This document shows positions 34,985-43,640 of a DNA stretch of 64,000 bases, one piece after another (within the stretch, counting starts at the first letter, position 1; every line of letters begins with the position of its first letter). The translations under genes were made by a program, and so were the position numbers. The notes under the pieces are model-generated. The model made no database searches, had not been told where the DNA came from, and saw only the letters and a list, made by a program, of their open reading frames with translations. Origin of the DNA: Paracoccus lichenicola (lineage in GTDB: Bacteria > Pseudomonadota > Alphaproteobacteria > Rhodobacterales > Rhodobacteraceae). The stretch is taken from the NCBI RefSeq assembly GCF_009708075.1, contig NZ_WMBT01000007.1:62001-126000 (forward strand), written 5' to 3'.

Positions 34985-36819
34985 TCGGGGGCAAAGACCT
35001 GCAAGGGGCCGAAGCTGCGGATCTCCACCACCCCCAGGGACCGCAGCGGCAGGCTTGCCGCCCTTGCCGCCGCCGGGCCGACGCAGATGGTCGATCCCAG
35101 GGCCTTGTTCGCCTCTTGCAGCCGGGCGGCCAGGTTCACGGCGTCGCCATGGGCGGTATAGTCGATGCGCGCGCCCGATCCGACATCGCCCAGCACCGCA
35201 GGCCCGGTCTCGATCCCGATGCGGGTGCGGCCCAACCCCCCCGCCACCGGGGCGGGCAGGCGGCGGAACGCCTCGGTCGCGGCCCGGATCTCGCACGCGC
35301 AGGCCAGGGCCGCATCGACATGGCCGGGCTGGTCCAGGGGCGCGTTGAACAGGGCGTGGACGGAATCGCCCACCAGCTTGTCGATCATGCCGCCGTGCTT
35401 CAGCACGATGGCGCAGGTCAGGCCGAAATAGGCGTCCAGCACCCGCACCAGGTCGCGCGGGCCAAGGCGGTGCGTGGTGCGGCTGAAATCCTCGATGTCG
35501 GTAAACAGCGCGGTCACGACCCGCGCCTCGCCTTCCAGCTTCAGAAGCTGCGGCTCCTCGGCCAGCCGGGCGACCACGGCGGCGGGAAGAAGCTGGCCCA
35601 TCCGGCGGCGCAGCAGGCGTTCGGCCCGCCCGGTCTGCGCGGCGCGCCCGATCAGCGTCAGAAGCGCCGTGGCCAGGACCGCCAGGGCCGGGGTCGCCGG
35701 GTCGATCAGGCTGCCGGTCTGCCGCTGCACCGCCAGGCAGGCGGCGGCCCACAGCAGCGCGGCCACCGTTGCGACAGCCATGGCGGGCAGGGCGGGCAGC
35801 GCCAGAACGGCGGCGACGGCGATCAGGCCCGCCGCGGCGACGAAAGCCGCCTCAAGCCGGGATGACGCCGCGTCCCGATGCGGCGCGGTGCCCGACAGCA
35901 GGGCATGGGCCAGGTCGGCATGGATCTGCACCGAGGGCTGCAAGGGGCTGGCGGCGGTCGCCCGCAGCCCGCCGCGTTCGGGCAGGCTGCTGCCGACAAG
36001 AACCACCGCGCCGCGCAGGGAGGCCCCACCGGCGCCCGCCAGCACCGCATCCGCCCGCAGCGTCCGGTTCCCCCAGGCTTGCGGGACCGAGGGGCGCAGC
36101 CGGATCTGCCCGTCGCCGTCCAGCGCGATGCGCCTGCCGCCGACCCGCAGCCAGGGCGCGGGCGGCGGTCCCAGCAGCACGGCGGTGTCGCCAAGCGCCA
36201 CCCGCACCGCCTCGACCGCCAGCGACGGAAAGGGGGCCGCGCCGACGATCACCCCCACGGGGACCTTGCGCAGCCTGCCGTCGCCGTCCGAGGCCAGCGC
36301 CACCGACGCGGCGGTGGCGGCGGCGCCGAAGGCCGGGCAGGCGGCCTCGGCCCCCGGCGCGCGCCACAGCAGGCGGGCCGCGCCTTCGGCGAAGGCCAGC
36401 GTCGGGCGGGCAGGGGGCGCAGGTCCCCCCTCGGCCAGCAGGAAGCCCAGCACCGACGGCCCCCGTGCCAGCGCCGCCGCCAGCGCGTCGTTCACGCCGC
36501 CCGCCGCGCAATCGCCGGAAAAGACGATATCCCAAGCCACCACCGCCGGATCCGCATCGGCCAGCCGCGCCGCCAGCCGCGCCGTGTCGCCCCGGTCCCA
36601 TGGCGCGCCGGTGTCATCCGTGGCGCCGATATCGATCACCCGCACCAAGGGCACCGGACCCCGTGCCGGGGGCAGCGCCAGGATCATCGCGTCGAACACC
36701 CGATCCTGCCACGCCTGCAGGACCGGGGGCGGGTCCAGCACCAGCAGGGCAAGGCCCAAGGCCACCGCCGCGCCTGCCAGAAAAAGCCCGATCCGCCTGC
36801 GGTTCAAACGGCGGGCCAC
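34942..36819 (-). CDS. CHASE2-domain adenylate/guanylate cyclase
   Basis: 625 residues. An N-terminal membrane helix (about 10-28), a periplasmic CHASE2 sensor (about 35-300; DRVFDAMILALP, VVAWDIVFSGDC), three membrane helices (about 310-395) and a class III cyclase domain (about 415-610). Metal-binding Asp is in LFTDIEDFSR and the second in KLVGDSVHALFN; VNLAARLQEANK near 570 carries the family Asn/Arg region. It makes cAMP or cGMP in response to a periplasmic signal. It follows the Crp gene after 3 bp, giving a synthase and receptor in one transcript. Confidence 0.9.
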   Translation of the reverse strand: MARRLNRRRIGLFLAGAAVALGLALLVLDPPPVLQAWQDRVFDAMILALPPARGPVPLVRVIDIGATDDTGAPWDRGDTARLAARLADADPAVVAWDIVFSGDCAAGGVNDALAAALARGPSVLGFLLAEGGPAPPARPTLAFAEGAARLLWRAPGAEAACPAFGAAATAASVALASDGDGRLRKVPVGVIVGAAPFPSLAVEAVRVALGDTAVLLGPPPAPWLRVGGRRIALDGDGQIRLRPSVPQAWGNRTLRADAVLAGAGGASLRGAVVLVGSSLPERGGLRATAASPLQPSVQIHADLAHALLSGTAPHRDAASSRLEAAFVAAAGLIAVAAVLALPALPAMAVATVAALLWAAACLAVQRQTGSLIDPATPALAVLATALLTLIGRAAQTGRAERLLRRRMGQLLPAAVVARLAEEPQLLKLEGEARVVTALFTDIEDFSRTTHRLGPRDLVRVLDAYFGLTCAIVLKHGGMIDKLVGDSVHALFNAPLDQPGHVDAALACACEIRAATEAFRRLPAPVAGGLGRTRIGIETGPAVLGDVGSGARIDYTAHGDAVNLAARLQEANKALGSTICVGPAAARAASLPLRSLGVVEIRSFGPLQVFAPDHSPTLAKAASTRA

Positions 36820-36822
36820 CCG

Positions 36823-37539
36823 TCAATCCGCCGGTTCGGCGATCAGCCGCAGCGCCGCCACGTCGCACAGGATGACCCCGCCGTCGGGCCGGATCGCGCC
36901 CGCGTGGCGCAGCCCGTGCAGCGCCCCGTTCACCTTGGGGCGGCTGGCCCCCAGCACGGCGGCCAGATCCGACTGGCTGAGATCCAGCCGCAGGGCAGGG
37001 TGCGGCGGCAACGACTCGCCGTGGATCTGGTGCAGCGTGAACAGCAAGAACCGCGCCAGCCGGGGTTCCAGGTTATACAGCACGATGCCTTCCAGCTGGT
37101 CGGTCGTTTCGCGCAACCGGCGGCACAGCCAGCGCGCGGCCCCCTGCATCAGCGCCGGATCCAGGTCCGCGATCTGGCGGAAGGCGGCGCGGTGCAGGAC
37201 ATGGCCCGCCGTCGCCACCGCCGCCACCGCATCCGCCGACCGGGGTTGGGCGTCGAACAGCGCCATCTCTCCCAGCAGGTCGCCCGGTCCGGCGTGGCGC
37301 AGGGTCAGCTCGCGCCCCTGCGGCGTGGTGATCGCCAGCCGCACCCGCCCCGAATCCAGCGCCACCAGATAGTCGCCCCCGTCGCCGCGCTGGAACAGCA
37401 GGGCGCCTGCCGCCCATCGCTGCGGGCTGGCGGCGGCGGCGATGCGCGCCAGGGTCTGCGGTCCCAGATCCTCGAAGATCGGGAAGGACCGCCAGAAGGA
37501 CGCCTTTCCTGGTGCCGTGCCGGGCCGTTCCGCCGCCAT
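36823..37539 (-). CDS. Crp/Fnr-family transcription regulator
   Basis: 238 residues. Cyclic-nucleotide-binding beta-roll (about 20-135) with GDLLGEMALFDAQPRSADAV, which matches the cAMP phosphate-binding cassette pattern (GE, then RSA). The C-terminal winged helix has LSQSDLAAVLGASRPKVNGAL as recognition region (about 190-210). No Cys cluster is seen, so it is unlikely to be an Fnr-type oxygen sensor. Co-transcription with a cyclase makes cAMP the likely ligand, and the adjacent matrix genes likely targets (inference). Confidence 0.9.
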   Translation of the reverse strand: MAAERPGTAPGKASFWRSFPIFEDLGPQTLARIAAAASPQRWAAGALLFQRGDGGDYLVALDSGRVRLAITTPQGRELTLRHAGPGDLLGEMALFDAQPRSADAVAAVATAGHVLHRAAFRQIADLDPALMQGAARWLCRRLRETTDQLEGIVLYNLEPRLARFLLFTLHQIHGESLPPHPALRLDLSQSDLAAVLGASRPKVNGALHGLRHAGAIRPDGGVILCDVAALRLIAEPAD

Positions 37540-37588
37540 GCCGTCCCCCGCGTCCGTTCAGGCCCTCAGGGTAGTCGGCGCGGCGCGT

Positions 37589-38029
37589 TCAGGCAATCGC
37601 CGCCGATGGCCGGACAGGGCGCAGCCGGTCATAGGCCAGGTGGAAGACATAGGCAAAGGCGGTATAGAAGACGGTCAGCGCCAGGTCGAAGACCAGCGCC
37701 TGCCGCAAGCCGCAGCCCGCCAGATGCATGATCACCGGCACCGTCACGACAAGGGCGCTCAGTTCCAGCAAGGCGGCATGGACCAGCCGCAGCCGGTGCG
37801 GGCGGTCGCTGGCGACGCGGCCCGACCAGGCAAGGTCGATCCGGTCGAAGACGGTGTTGAACAAGGGCGACCACAGCGTCACGATCACCGCCAGCGTGGC
37901 TACCAGCAGGGCCGAGCTGTCGGCGGGCGTGTGCGAAACCTGGGCATGGATCGGCACCACGATGGCCAGGCCCAGGGTCTCGAACGTGGCCGTCTGGACC
38001 ATCCGCTCGCGTCCCGATCGCAATGACAT
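37589..38029 (-). CDS. PACE-family efflux transporter
   Basis: 146 residues with four membrane segments in two similar halves, the bacterial transmembrane pair. RMVQTATFETLGLAIVVP opens the first half and RLVHAALLELSALVVTVP the second; each ends with an aromatic/Asn motif (LFNTVFDR, YVFHLAYDR). PACE proteins export biocides such as chlorhexidine or polyamine-like compounds with H+. Its ATG follows AGGAGGAC. A palindrome at 38093-38110 lies 64 bp upstream. Confidence 0.82.
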   Translation of the reverse strand: MSLRSGRERMVQTATFETLGLAIVVPIHAQVSHTPADSSALLVATLAVIVTLWSPLFNTVFDRIDLAWSGRVASDRPHRLRLVHAALLELSALVVTVPVIMHLAGCGLRQALVFDLALTVFYTAFAYVFHLAYDRLRPVRPSAAIA

Positions 38030-38092
38030 CCTGTCCTCCTGACTGTTTGGGGGGGTTGCTGATGAGAGACTGCGCCGGACGCGGGCCGGGCG

Positions 38093-38110
38093 CTGTTTCC
38101 CGCGGAACAG
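38093..38110. promoter_or_regulatory. Palindrome upstream of the PACE gene
   Basis: CTGTTTCCCGCGGAACAG is an imperfect inverted repeat closely resembling the one at 39592-39609. It lies 64-81 bp before the PACE start, a normal place for an operator. Confidence 0.35.
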
Positions 38111-38112
38111 GT

Positions 38113-38142
38113 GGGGGGGACCGCGCCGATGCGGTCCCCCCC
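38113..38142 (-). terminator. 12-bp perfect hairpin after the RTX gene
   Basis: 38113-38124 (seven G then ACCGC) pairs perfectly with 38131-38142 around a 6-nt loop, 7 bp beyond the stop of the RTX gene. No T-run follows on the minus strand, but the stem is very stable. Confidence 0.6.
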
Positions 38143-38149
38143 GCTGTCG

Positions 38150-39415
38150 TCAGATGATGTCGAAGTGCGCGCTGCTCAGCGCCAGTCCCGCGTCCAGGAC
38201 GGCAAAGCGGGTGGCCGCCGCGCCGCCCGCGCCGTCGGCGTCATAGGACAGGGTGCCGGTGTTCGCGTTGTAGATGACGCGATCCTCGGCATCCGTCGCC
38301 ACAGCCCCGATGCGGAAGGCGTCCGGGTCCAGCGCGCCCGCGCCCAGGGCGGGCATGAACAGATTCTCAAGCTGGATGCTGTCCTGCGCGGTGTTGAAGT
38401 CCAGCACGGTATCGACATTGGTGTTCGCGTTCAGGGCGGACCTGAAGACGAAGCTGTCGGCCCCGCCGCCCCCGAACAGCACGTCGTTGCCCCCGAACCC
38501 GATCAGGACGTTGGCGGCCGCGTTGCCGGCGATGGTGTTGGCCCCGTCGCCGCCAAAGCCGTTGATCGCCGCGTTGCCGGCCAGCACCAGGTTTTCCACC
38601 ACGTTCTGCGCGCCCGCGACCTGCGCGCCCCGCAGGTTGAAGGTCACGGTCGAGATGACCAGGTCGGTGCCGCCCGACCCGGCGGCGCCCTCGTCCACCA
38701 CGTCGCCGCCGCTGTTCACGACATAGGTGTCGTCGCCCGCGCCGCCGATCATCGTGTCGGACCCGATGCCGCCGTCGATCTCGTTGTCGCCGCCGTTGCC
38801 GCGGATCGTGTTGGCCAGGCCGTTGCCGGTGGCGTCCAGGTCGCCCGCGCCGGTCAGGGTCAGGTTTTCCACGTCGCCGCCGAACTGCGCGGACGACAGG
38901 TCGGCGGACCGGCTGGACAGCACCGTGTCGATGCCCGAACCGCCCGCCTCGTTCACGCGGTCGCCCGCGCGGTCGATGACATAGGTGTCGTTCCCGGCGC
39001 CGCCGGCCATCGTGTCGATGCCGGTCCCGCCGTCCAGGCGGTCGTTGCCGTTGCCCCCCGCCAGGATGTCGTCGCCGCCCCGCCCGTCCAGCCTGTCATT
39101 GCCGCCAAGCCCGGTCAGGACGTTGCCCCCGCCGTTGCCCTTGATGCGGTCCCCGAAGATCGAGCCGGTGACGTTCTCGATGCCGACCAGGATGTCGCCC
39201 TGCGCGGCGCCGCCGGTGTTGACGCCGGCCAGATCGACCTGCACGGCGGCCAGCGAGGTGGCATAGCTGGCGGTGTCGCTGCCGCCGTCGCCGCGCAGCG
39301 TGTCGGCGCCCTGGCCGCCGACCAGCGTGTCGTTGCCGCCAAAGCCGAAGATGTCGTCCGGGCCGTTGAAGCCGAACAGGAGATTGGCGATGTTGTCGCC
39401 CAGGATGGTAGCCAT
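38150..39415 (-). CDS. RTX calcium-binding protein
   Basis: 421 residues, starting MATILGDNIANLLFGFNG and composed of RTX nonapeptides (GGxGNDTLVGG), interrupted by units such as VENLTLTGAGDLDATGNGLA that recur in the serralysin and the 974-residue hydrolase. The last 110 residues form the M10-C-terminal-like cap (DSFVFRSALN, ending ALSSAHFDII), the usual type I export region. No catalytic domain is present, so it may be structural or adhesive. AAGGATT precedes ATG 39415; 54 upstream in-frame codons are Pro/Arg-rich and excluded. Confidence 0.85.
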   Translation of the reverse strand: MATILGDNIANLLFGFNGPDDIFGFGGNDTLVGGQGADTLRGDGGSDTASYATSLAAVQVDLAGVNTGGAAQGDILVGIENVTGSIFGDRIKGNGGGNVLTGLGGNDRLDGRGGDDILAGGNGNDRLDGGTGIDTMAGGAGNDTYVIDRAGDRVNEAGGSGIDTVLSSRSADLSSAQFGGDVENLTLTGAGDLDATGNGLANTIRGNGGDNEIDGGIGSDTMIGGAGDDTYVVNSGGDVVDEGAAGSGGTDLVISTVTFNLRGAQVAGAQNVVENLVLAGNAAINGFGGDGANTIAGNAAANVLIGFGGNDVLFGGGGADSFVFRSALNANTNVDTVLDFNTAQDSIQLENLFMPALGAGALDPDAFRIGAVATDAEDRVIYNANTGTLSYDADGAGGAAATRFAVLDAGLALSSAHFDII

Positions 39416-39792
39416 GATCGAAATCCTTTCATCGATGATCCGCGCCGGGTCAGCGACCTCGGGGGGCGGGGAAAGCGGTGCCGGGCACCGCGGGGGGCGG
39501 GATCGCCTGTCCTGCAGGCCAGGCCCGGTCTGGCCGGGCGTCCGCGGGGACAGGGCGATGAACTCAAGGTGCCCCAACCGCCCGCCGGGGTCTGTTCCCT
39601 GCGGAACAGGGCGTTTTTCACCCCCAGTGACCGGGACCGGGTTCCCGCAGGCTGGTCATCATCGCCATCGCGCGCGGTTCCGGGACCAACGGGGGGATTG
39701 AGGTCTGGTGTGCGGCCCGGCACGATGCCCTGGGCGGCCATGTCCGCGACGAACCGGGACATTCCGAAACGGTGACACCCCCATCCGATCCA
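39416..39792. other. Intergenic, right end of the 34.5-kb unit
   Basis: 377 bp between the RTX start and the right-hand repeat. It contains the palindrome at 39592-39609 and presumably the RTX promoter. No gene is seen. Sequence identity with the left side of the unit starts abruptly at 39793. Confidence 0.5.
39592..39609. promoter_or_regulatory. Perfect palindrome upstream of the RTX gene
   Basis: CTGTTCC-CTGC-GGAACAG, 7-bp arms with a 4-bp spacer, 177-194 bp before the RTX start. A near copy lies before the PACE gene, so both may bind the same dimeric regulator. Confidence 0.4.
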
Positions 39793-39840
39793 GGCGCGAC
39801 CGCCCTTGTGGGCACGCTGTTCGGGGTCGGCGCGGGGTGA
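39793..39840 (+). pseudogene. VIT gene tail fragment
   Basis: Encodes the last 15 residues of the VIT protein (ATALVGTLFGVGAG, then stop) with no upstream gene. Together with the LAB_N stump at 5457 it shows that VIT and LAB_N were once neighbours. Confidence 0.85.
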
Positions 39841-39996
39841 CGGCCGTTTGATGCCGCCGGGTCCGGGATTGTAAGCCTGGCGCAAGGTTGCGGTGCCAGT
39901 CCGGGCCAAAAGGCAGCGAACGGCAGGCACATGACAGCGCAGGGCGTCTGGATCGGCATCGGCTTTCTGGGGCAGGCGTTGTTCAGCGCGCGCTTC
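39793..39996 (+). repeat. Right copy of 204-bp direct repeat
   Basis: Same 204 bp as 5319-5522, with about 11 substitutions and no gaps. It begins inside the VIT coding sequence and ends 22 codons into LAB_N. The distance between starts is 34,474 bp. Confidence 0.9.
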
Positions 39997-40206
39997 GTCA
40001 TTCAATGGCTGGCCAGCGAACGGTCGGGCCGCAGCGTCGTGCCGCTGGCCTTCTGGTGGTTCTCGCTGGCGGGCGGGGCGACGCTGCTGGCCTATGCGCT
40101 GTGGCGGGGCGATCCGGTCTTCGTGCTGGGCCAAGGCCTGGGGCTGGCCGTCTATCTGCGCAACCTGGCCTTGATCCGCCGCTCTGCCCGGACCGCCGCC
40201 GGATGA
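39931..40206 (+). CDS. LAB_N-domain small membrane protein
   Basis: 91 residues with three hydrophobic segments, the lipid-A-disaccharide-synthase N-terminal (LAB_N) domain as a stand-alone protein: FSARFVIQWLASERSGRSVV, then PLAFWWFSLAGG and VYLRNLALI. Stand-alone LAB_N proteins are usually encoded with GT39 and GT2 genes for lipid-linked sugar transfer, as here. The next gene overlaps by 4 bp. Confidence 0.88.
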   Translation: MTAQGVWIGIGFLGQALFSARFVIQWLASERSGRSVVPLAFWWFSLAGGATLLAYALWRGDPVFVLGQGLGLAVYLRNLALIRRSARTAAG

Positions 40207-41753
40207 GGGCCGTCCTGTCCGCCGCGCTGCTGTTCGCGCTGACGGCGCTGACGCTGATCCTCTTGCGGCCCTTGATGCCCGTGGACGAGACCCGCTACCT
40301 CGCCGCGGCGTGGGAGATGCGGATCGGCGGGTCCCCCTGGGTGCCGCATCTGAACGGTGCGCTGTATGGCCACAAGCCGCCGCTGCTGTTTTGGCTGATC
40401 AACCTCGTCTGGGCCTTGGGCAGCGTGGCCGCGTTTCCCGCGCGCCTTGTGGCCCCGGCCTTCGCGGTCGCCTCGGTCGTGCTGACGGGGCTGCTGGCGC
40501 GGCGGCTGTGGCCGGACCAGCCCGCCCGCGCCGGGGCGGCGGCGCTGATCCTGGCCGTGTCGCCGGTCTGGCTGGTGTTCGGTTCCACCACGATGTTCGA
40601 CGCGATGCTGACCTGCGCCACGCTGCTGGCCATGCTGGCCTTGTGGTCGGCGGCGCGGCGGCCCCGGCGGTCCGCCTTCGTGGCCCTGGGCGCGGCGGTG
40701 GCCTTTGGCGTCTATGCCAAGGGTCCGGTGATCCTGCTGCACGTCCTGCCCGCCGCGCTGGCCATGCCGCTTTGGGCGGGACCGGGGCGGCCCTCGGGGC
40801 GTGCCTGGGCAAAGGGCCTGGCGCTGGCGCTGCTGGCCGCGCTGTTGCTGGTGGGGCTGTGGCTGGTCCCGGCGCTGATGGGCGGCGGCGCGGAATACCG
40901 GACCGAGGTCCTTTGGCGCCAGAGCGGCGGGCGCATGGTCGCCTCGTTCGCGCATCGCAAGCCCTGGTGGTTCTTCTTGGCGCTGCTGCCCCCCATGGCC
41001 TGGCCCTTCGGCTGGACGGTCCCGGGCCTGGCCGCCCTGCATCCGCGCAGGCTTTGGGCGGATCCGGGCGCGCGGCTGGCAGCGCTGTGGGCCGCGGGGG
41101 CTTTCGTCGCCTTTTCGCTGATCAGCGGCAAGCAGGCGCATTACCTGCTGCCGGAAATGCCCGCCCTGGCGCTGCTGCTGGCCGGCGGCCTTCCCGCCCG
41201 GCGGTGGCGCCGCCGCGACCTGTGGCTGGCGCTGCCGCTGGTCGCCGCGCTGGCCGGTTTCGGGGCGGCGGCGGCCGGGCTGATCCCCGCGCTTGTCCGG
41301 CTGGGCGATCCGCTGCCCGTCTGGTCGCTGGCCTTGGGCGCGGCCTGCCTGCTGGCGGGCATCGCGGGGTTCGGGCGGTTGCGGTCCGCGCCGGTCGCCC
41401 TGGCCGCGCTGCCCCTGGCGCTGGTGATCGGCCTGCACCTGGCGCTTGGCCCGCTTTTGTTCGCGCGCCACGACATGACGGCGCTTGGCCGGGCGGTCGC
41501 GCCCTTCGACGCCCGGGGCATCGCCGTCACCGACGGCAGCTATCATGCCCAGCTGAACTTCGCGGGCCGCTTGCGAAACCCCGTCGCCCGGCTGGCCGGT
41601 CCCCAGGCCGTCGAAACCTGGCGGCAAGCCCATCCGGGCGGGCTGCTTCTGGACCAGACCGGCCTGCCGGTCCCCGGGATGCGCGCGGTTGCCGCGCTGC
41701 CCTATCGCGGCGGCACCTATACCCTTCACCGTTCACAGGAGGTCGCGCCATGA
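40203..41753 (+). CDS. GT39-family (ArnT-like) glycosyltransferase
   Basis: 516-residue polytopic membrane protein. RPLMPVDETRYLAAAWEM near the N-terminus is the conserved Asp-Glu loop of PMT/ArnT enzymes, followed by HKPPLLFWLINLVWAL; about 11-12 membrane segments and a small periplasmic C-terminal domain follow. Such enzymes transfer a sugar from a polyprenyl phosphate carrier to lipid A or protein at the periplasmic face. The next gene encodes the matching type of sugar-phospholipid synthase. Confidence 0.87.
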   Translation: MRAVLSAALLFALTALTLILLRPLMPVDETRYLAAAWEMRIGGSPWVPHLNGALYGHKPPLLFWLINLVWALGSVAAFPARLVAPAFAVASVVLTGLLARRLWPDQPARAGAAALILAVSPVWLVFGSTTMFDAMLTCATLLAMLALWSAARRPRRSAFVALGAAVAFGVYAKGPVILLHVLPAALAMPLWAGPGRPSGRAWAKGLALALLAALLLVGLWLVPALMGGGAEYRTEVLWRQSGGRMVASFAHRKPWWFFLALLPPMAWPFGWTVPGLAALHPRRLWADPGARLAALWAAGAFVAFSLISGKQAHYLLPEMPALALLLAGGLPARRWRRRDLWLALPLVAALAGFGAAAAGLIPALVRLGDPLPVWSLALGAACLLAGIAGFGRLRSAPVALAALPLALVIGLHLALGPLLFARHDMTALGRAVAPFDARGIAVTDGSYHAQLNFAGRLRNPVARLAGPQAVETWRQAHPGGLLLDQTGLPVPGMRAVAALPYRGGTYTLHRSQEVAP

Positions 41754-42508
41754 CGCCCGACATTTCCGTTGTTCTTCCCGCCCGGGACGAGGCCGGCAAC
41801 ATCGCCGCCCTGCTGCACGGCATCGCCGCCGTCCTGCGCGACCGCCCGCACGAGATCATCGTGATCGACGACGCCTCGACCGACGGGACGCGGCAGGAAC
41901 TGGCGGCCTTGCAACCCGTCCTGCCGCAGCTGCGCGTGATCTGCCACGACCGGTCCTGCGGCCAATCCGCCGCGATCCGCAGCGGCGTGCTGGCCGCGCG
42001 CGGCGCCCTGATCGCCACGCTGGACGCCGACGGCCAGAACCCGCCCGAGAACCTGCCCGCGCTGCTGGCCCCCTTCCGGCAGGGCAACCCGGCGATCGGC
42101 CTGGTGCAGGGGCAGCGCGTCGGGCGGCGCGACCGCTGGACGCGGCGGCTGGCCTCGCGGCTGGCGAACCGCATCCGGGGGGCGCTGCTGCACGACGGGG
42201 TGCAGGACAGCGGCTGCGGGCTGAAGGCCTTTCCGCGCGCCGTTTACCTGGCCCTGCCCTATTTCGACCACATCCACCGCTTCATGCCCGCCATGATCGC
42301 GCGCGAAGGGCTGGTCGTCGTCACCGTTCCCGTCACCCACGCCCCGCGCGCCTTCGGCCGGTCCAAATACGGCAACCTGCAACGTGGCCTGGTCGGCATC
42401 GTCGATCTGATGGGCGCGGCCTGGCTGATCCGCCGCCGCCGCCTGCCGCAGGCCCGCGAACTGCCCCCTGCGGCGGCGGCGGCGTCCGGCATCCGGGGTG
42501 CGGCATGA
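41750..42508 (+). CDS. GT2 polyprenyl-phosphate sugar transferase (DPM1/ArnC-like)
   Basis: 252-residue cytosolic glycosyltransferase: DISVVLPARDEAGNIAALL, EIIVIDDASTDGT and TLDADGQNPPENLP carry the nucleotide-binding and metal Asp residues; FGRSKYGNLQRGLVG is typical of dolichol/undecaprenyl-phosphate sugar synthases. There is no long C-terminal membrane domain. CAGGAGG precedes ATG 41750, and the gene overlaps the GT39 end by 4 bp. It should load the lipid carrier used by the GT39 enzyme. Confidence 0.88.
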   Translation: MTPDISVVLPARDEAGNIAALLHGIAAVLRDRPHEIIVIDDASTDGTRQELAALQPVLPQLRVICHDRSCGQSAAIRSGVLAARGALIATLDADGQNPPENLPALLAPFRQGNPAIGLVQGQRVGRRDRWTRRLASRLANRIRGALLHDGVQDSGCGLKAFPRAVYLALPYFDHIHRFMPAMIAREGLVVVTVPVTHAPRAFGRSKYGNLQRGLVGIVDLMGAAWLIRRRRLPQARELPPAAAAASGIRGAA

Positions 42509-43539
42509 CCGTGCTGATCACCGGGGCCGCGGGATTTATCGGCTTTCACCTGGCCCGCCGCCTGCTGGCCCAAGGCGCGCGCGTCATAGGCCTGGACGAC
42601 CACAACCCTTACTACGACCCTGCCCTGAAGGCCGCCCGCGAGGCGCAGCTTCTGGCCTTTCCCCGCTATCACCCCGTCCGCGGCGGGGTCGAGACGCCGG
42701 GCCTGCTGGCCCGGGTCATGGAACGCCACCGTCCGCGCGTGGTGGTGCATCTTGCCGCGCAGGCCGGCGTGCGCCATTCCATCGAGGCGCCGGGGGCCTA
42801 TGCCTCGGCCAACCTCGCCGGAACCTTCCAGCTGCTGGAGGCCGCGCGGGCTTTTCCGCCCGATCACCTGATCATGGCGTCGAGCAGTTCGGTTTACGGC
42901 GGCAGCGACGGGATGCCCTGCCGGGAAACCGACCCCACCGACCGGCCCTTGTCCTTTTACGCGGCGACCAAGAAGGCGTCCGAGGCGATGGCCCATTCCT
43001 ATGCCGCGCTTTACGGCCTGCCGATCACGATGCTGCGGTTCTTCACCGTCTATGGTCCCTGGGGCCGGCCGGACATGGCGCCGTTCCTGTTCACCTCGGC
43101 CCTGTTCGAGAACCGGCCCATCCCGCTGTTCAACCACGGCCGGTTGCGGCGCGACTTCACCTATGTCGATGACCTAGTCGAGGCGATCGACGCCCTGATC
43201 GGCGTGGTCCCGCATCATCCCGCGATCCCGGTCAAGGGCGACAGCCTGTCGCCCGTGGCCCCCTTCCGCGTGGTCAACATCGGCAACGGAGAGCCGATCC
43301 CCCTGATCGATTTCATCGCCGCGCTGGAGGCCGCGACCGGGCGCAAGGCCGCCCTGCGGATGCTGCCGATGCAGCCGGGCGATGTCGAGGCGACCTGGGC
43401 CGACACAAGCCTGTTGCAGCGCCTGATCGGGCCGCGCCAGCGAACCCCCGTCGCCCTGGGCCTGCGCCGCCATGTCGAGTGGTTCGCCAGCCATTATCCC
43501 GCGGTCCGGCCGGATGCGCGGGTTCTGCTGGATCACTAG
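42505..43539 (+). CDS. NAD-dependent UDP-sugar 4-epimerase (UDP-glucuronate epimerase type)
   Basis: 344-residue extended SDR: GAAGFIG at the N-terminus, HLAAQAGVRHSIEAP, catalytic Ser in ASSSSVYGG and YxxxK as FYAATKKASE, then RFFTVYGPWGRPDMAPF. This pattern and length fit the UDP-glucuronate 4-epimerase/CapI group. It overlaps the preceding GT2 gene by 4 bp, so it probably supplies the sugar nucleotide (possibly UDP-galacturonate) for the LAB_N-GT39-GT2 pathway. Confidence 0.87.
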   Translation: MTVLITGAAGFIGFHLARRLLAQGARVIGLDDHNPYYDPALKAAREAQLLAFPRYHPVRGGVETPGLLARVMERHRPRVVVHLAAQAGVRHSIEAPGAYASANLAGTFQLLEAARAFPPDHLIMASSSSVYGGSDGMPCRETDPTDRPLSFYAATKKASEAMAHSYAALYGLPITMLRFFTVYGPWGRPDMAPFLFTSALFENRPIPLFNHGRLRRDFTYVDDLVEAIDALIGVVPHHPAIPVKGDSLSPVAPFRVVNIGNGEPIPLIDFIAALEAATGRKAALRMLPMQPGDVEATWADTSLLQRLIGPRQRTPVALGLRRHVEWFASHYPAVRPDARVLLDH

Positions 43540-43640
43540 GGCGCGGCGGGATCATGGCAGCCGCCGCCCCGCCTGCAAGGTTGCCGCAAGCCTGGCCTGC
43601 TTCAAGACCGACATCGAACACCGCAAACGGAGACCCCTTC

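Noticed and set aside
38093..39609. Palindromes as lux-type boxes
   Set aside because: Spacing does not fit the usual lux-box pattern and no LuxR gene is in the window; kept only as unassigned operators.
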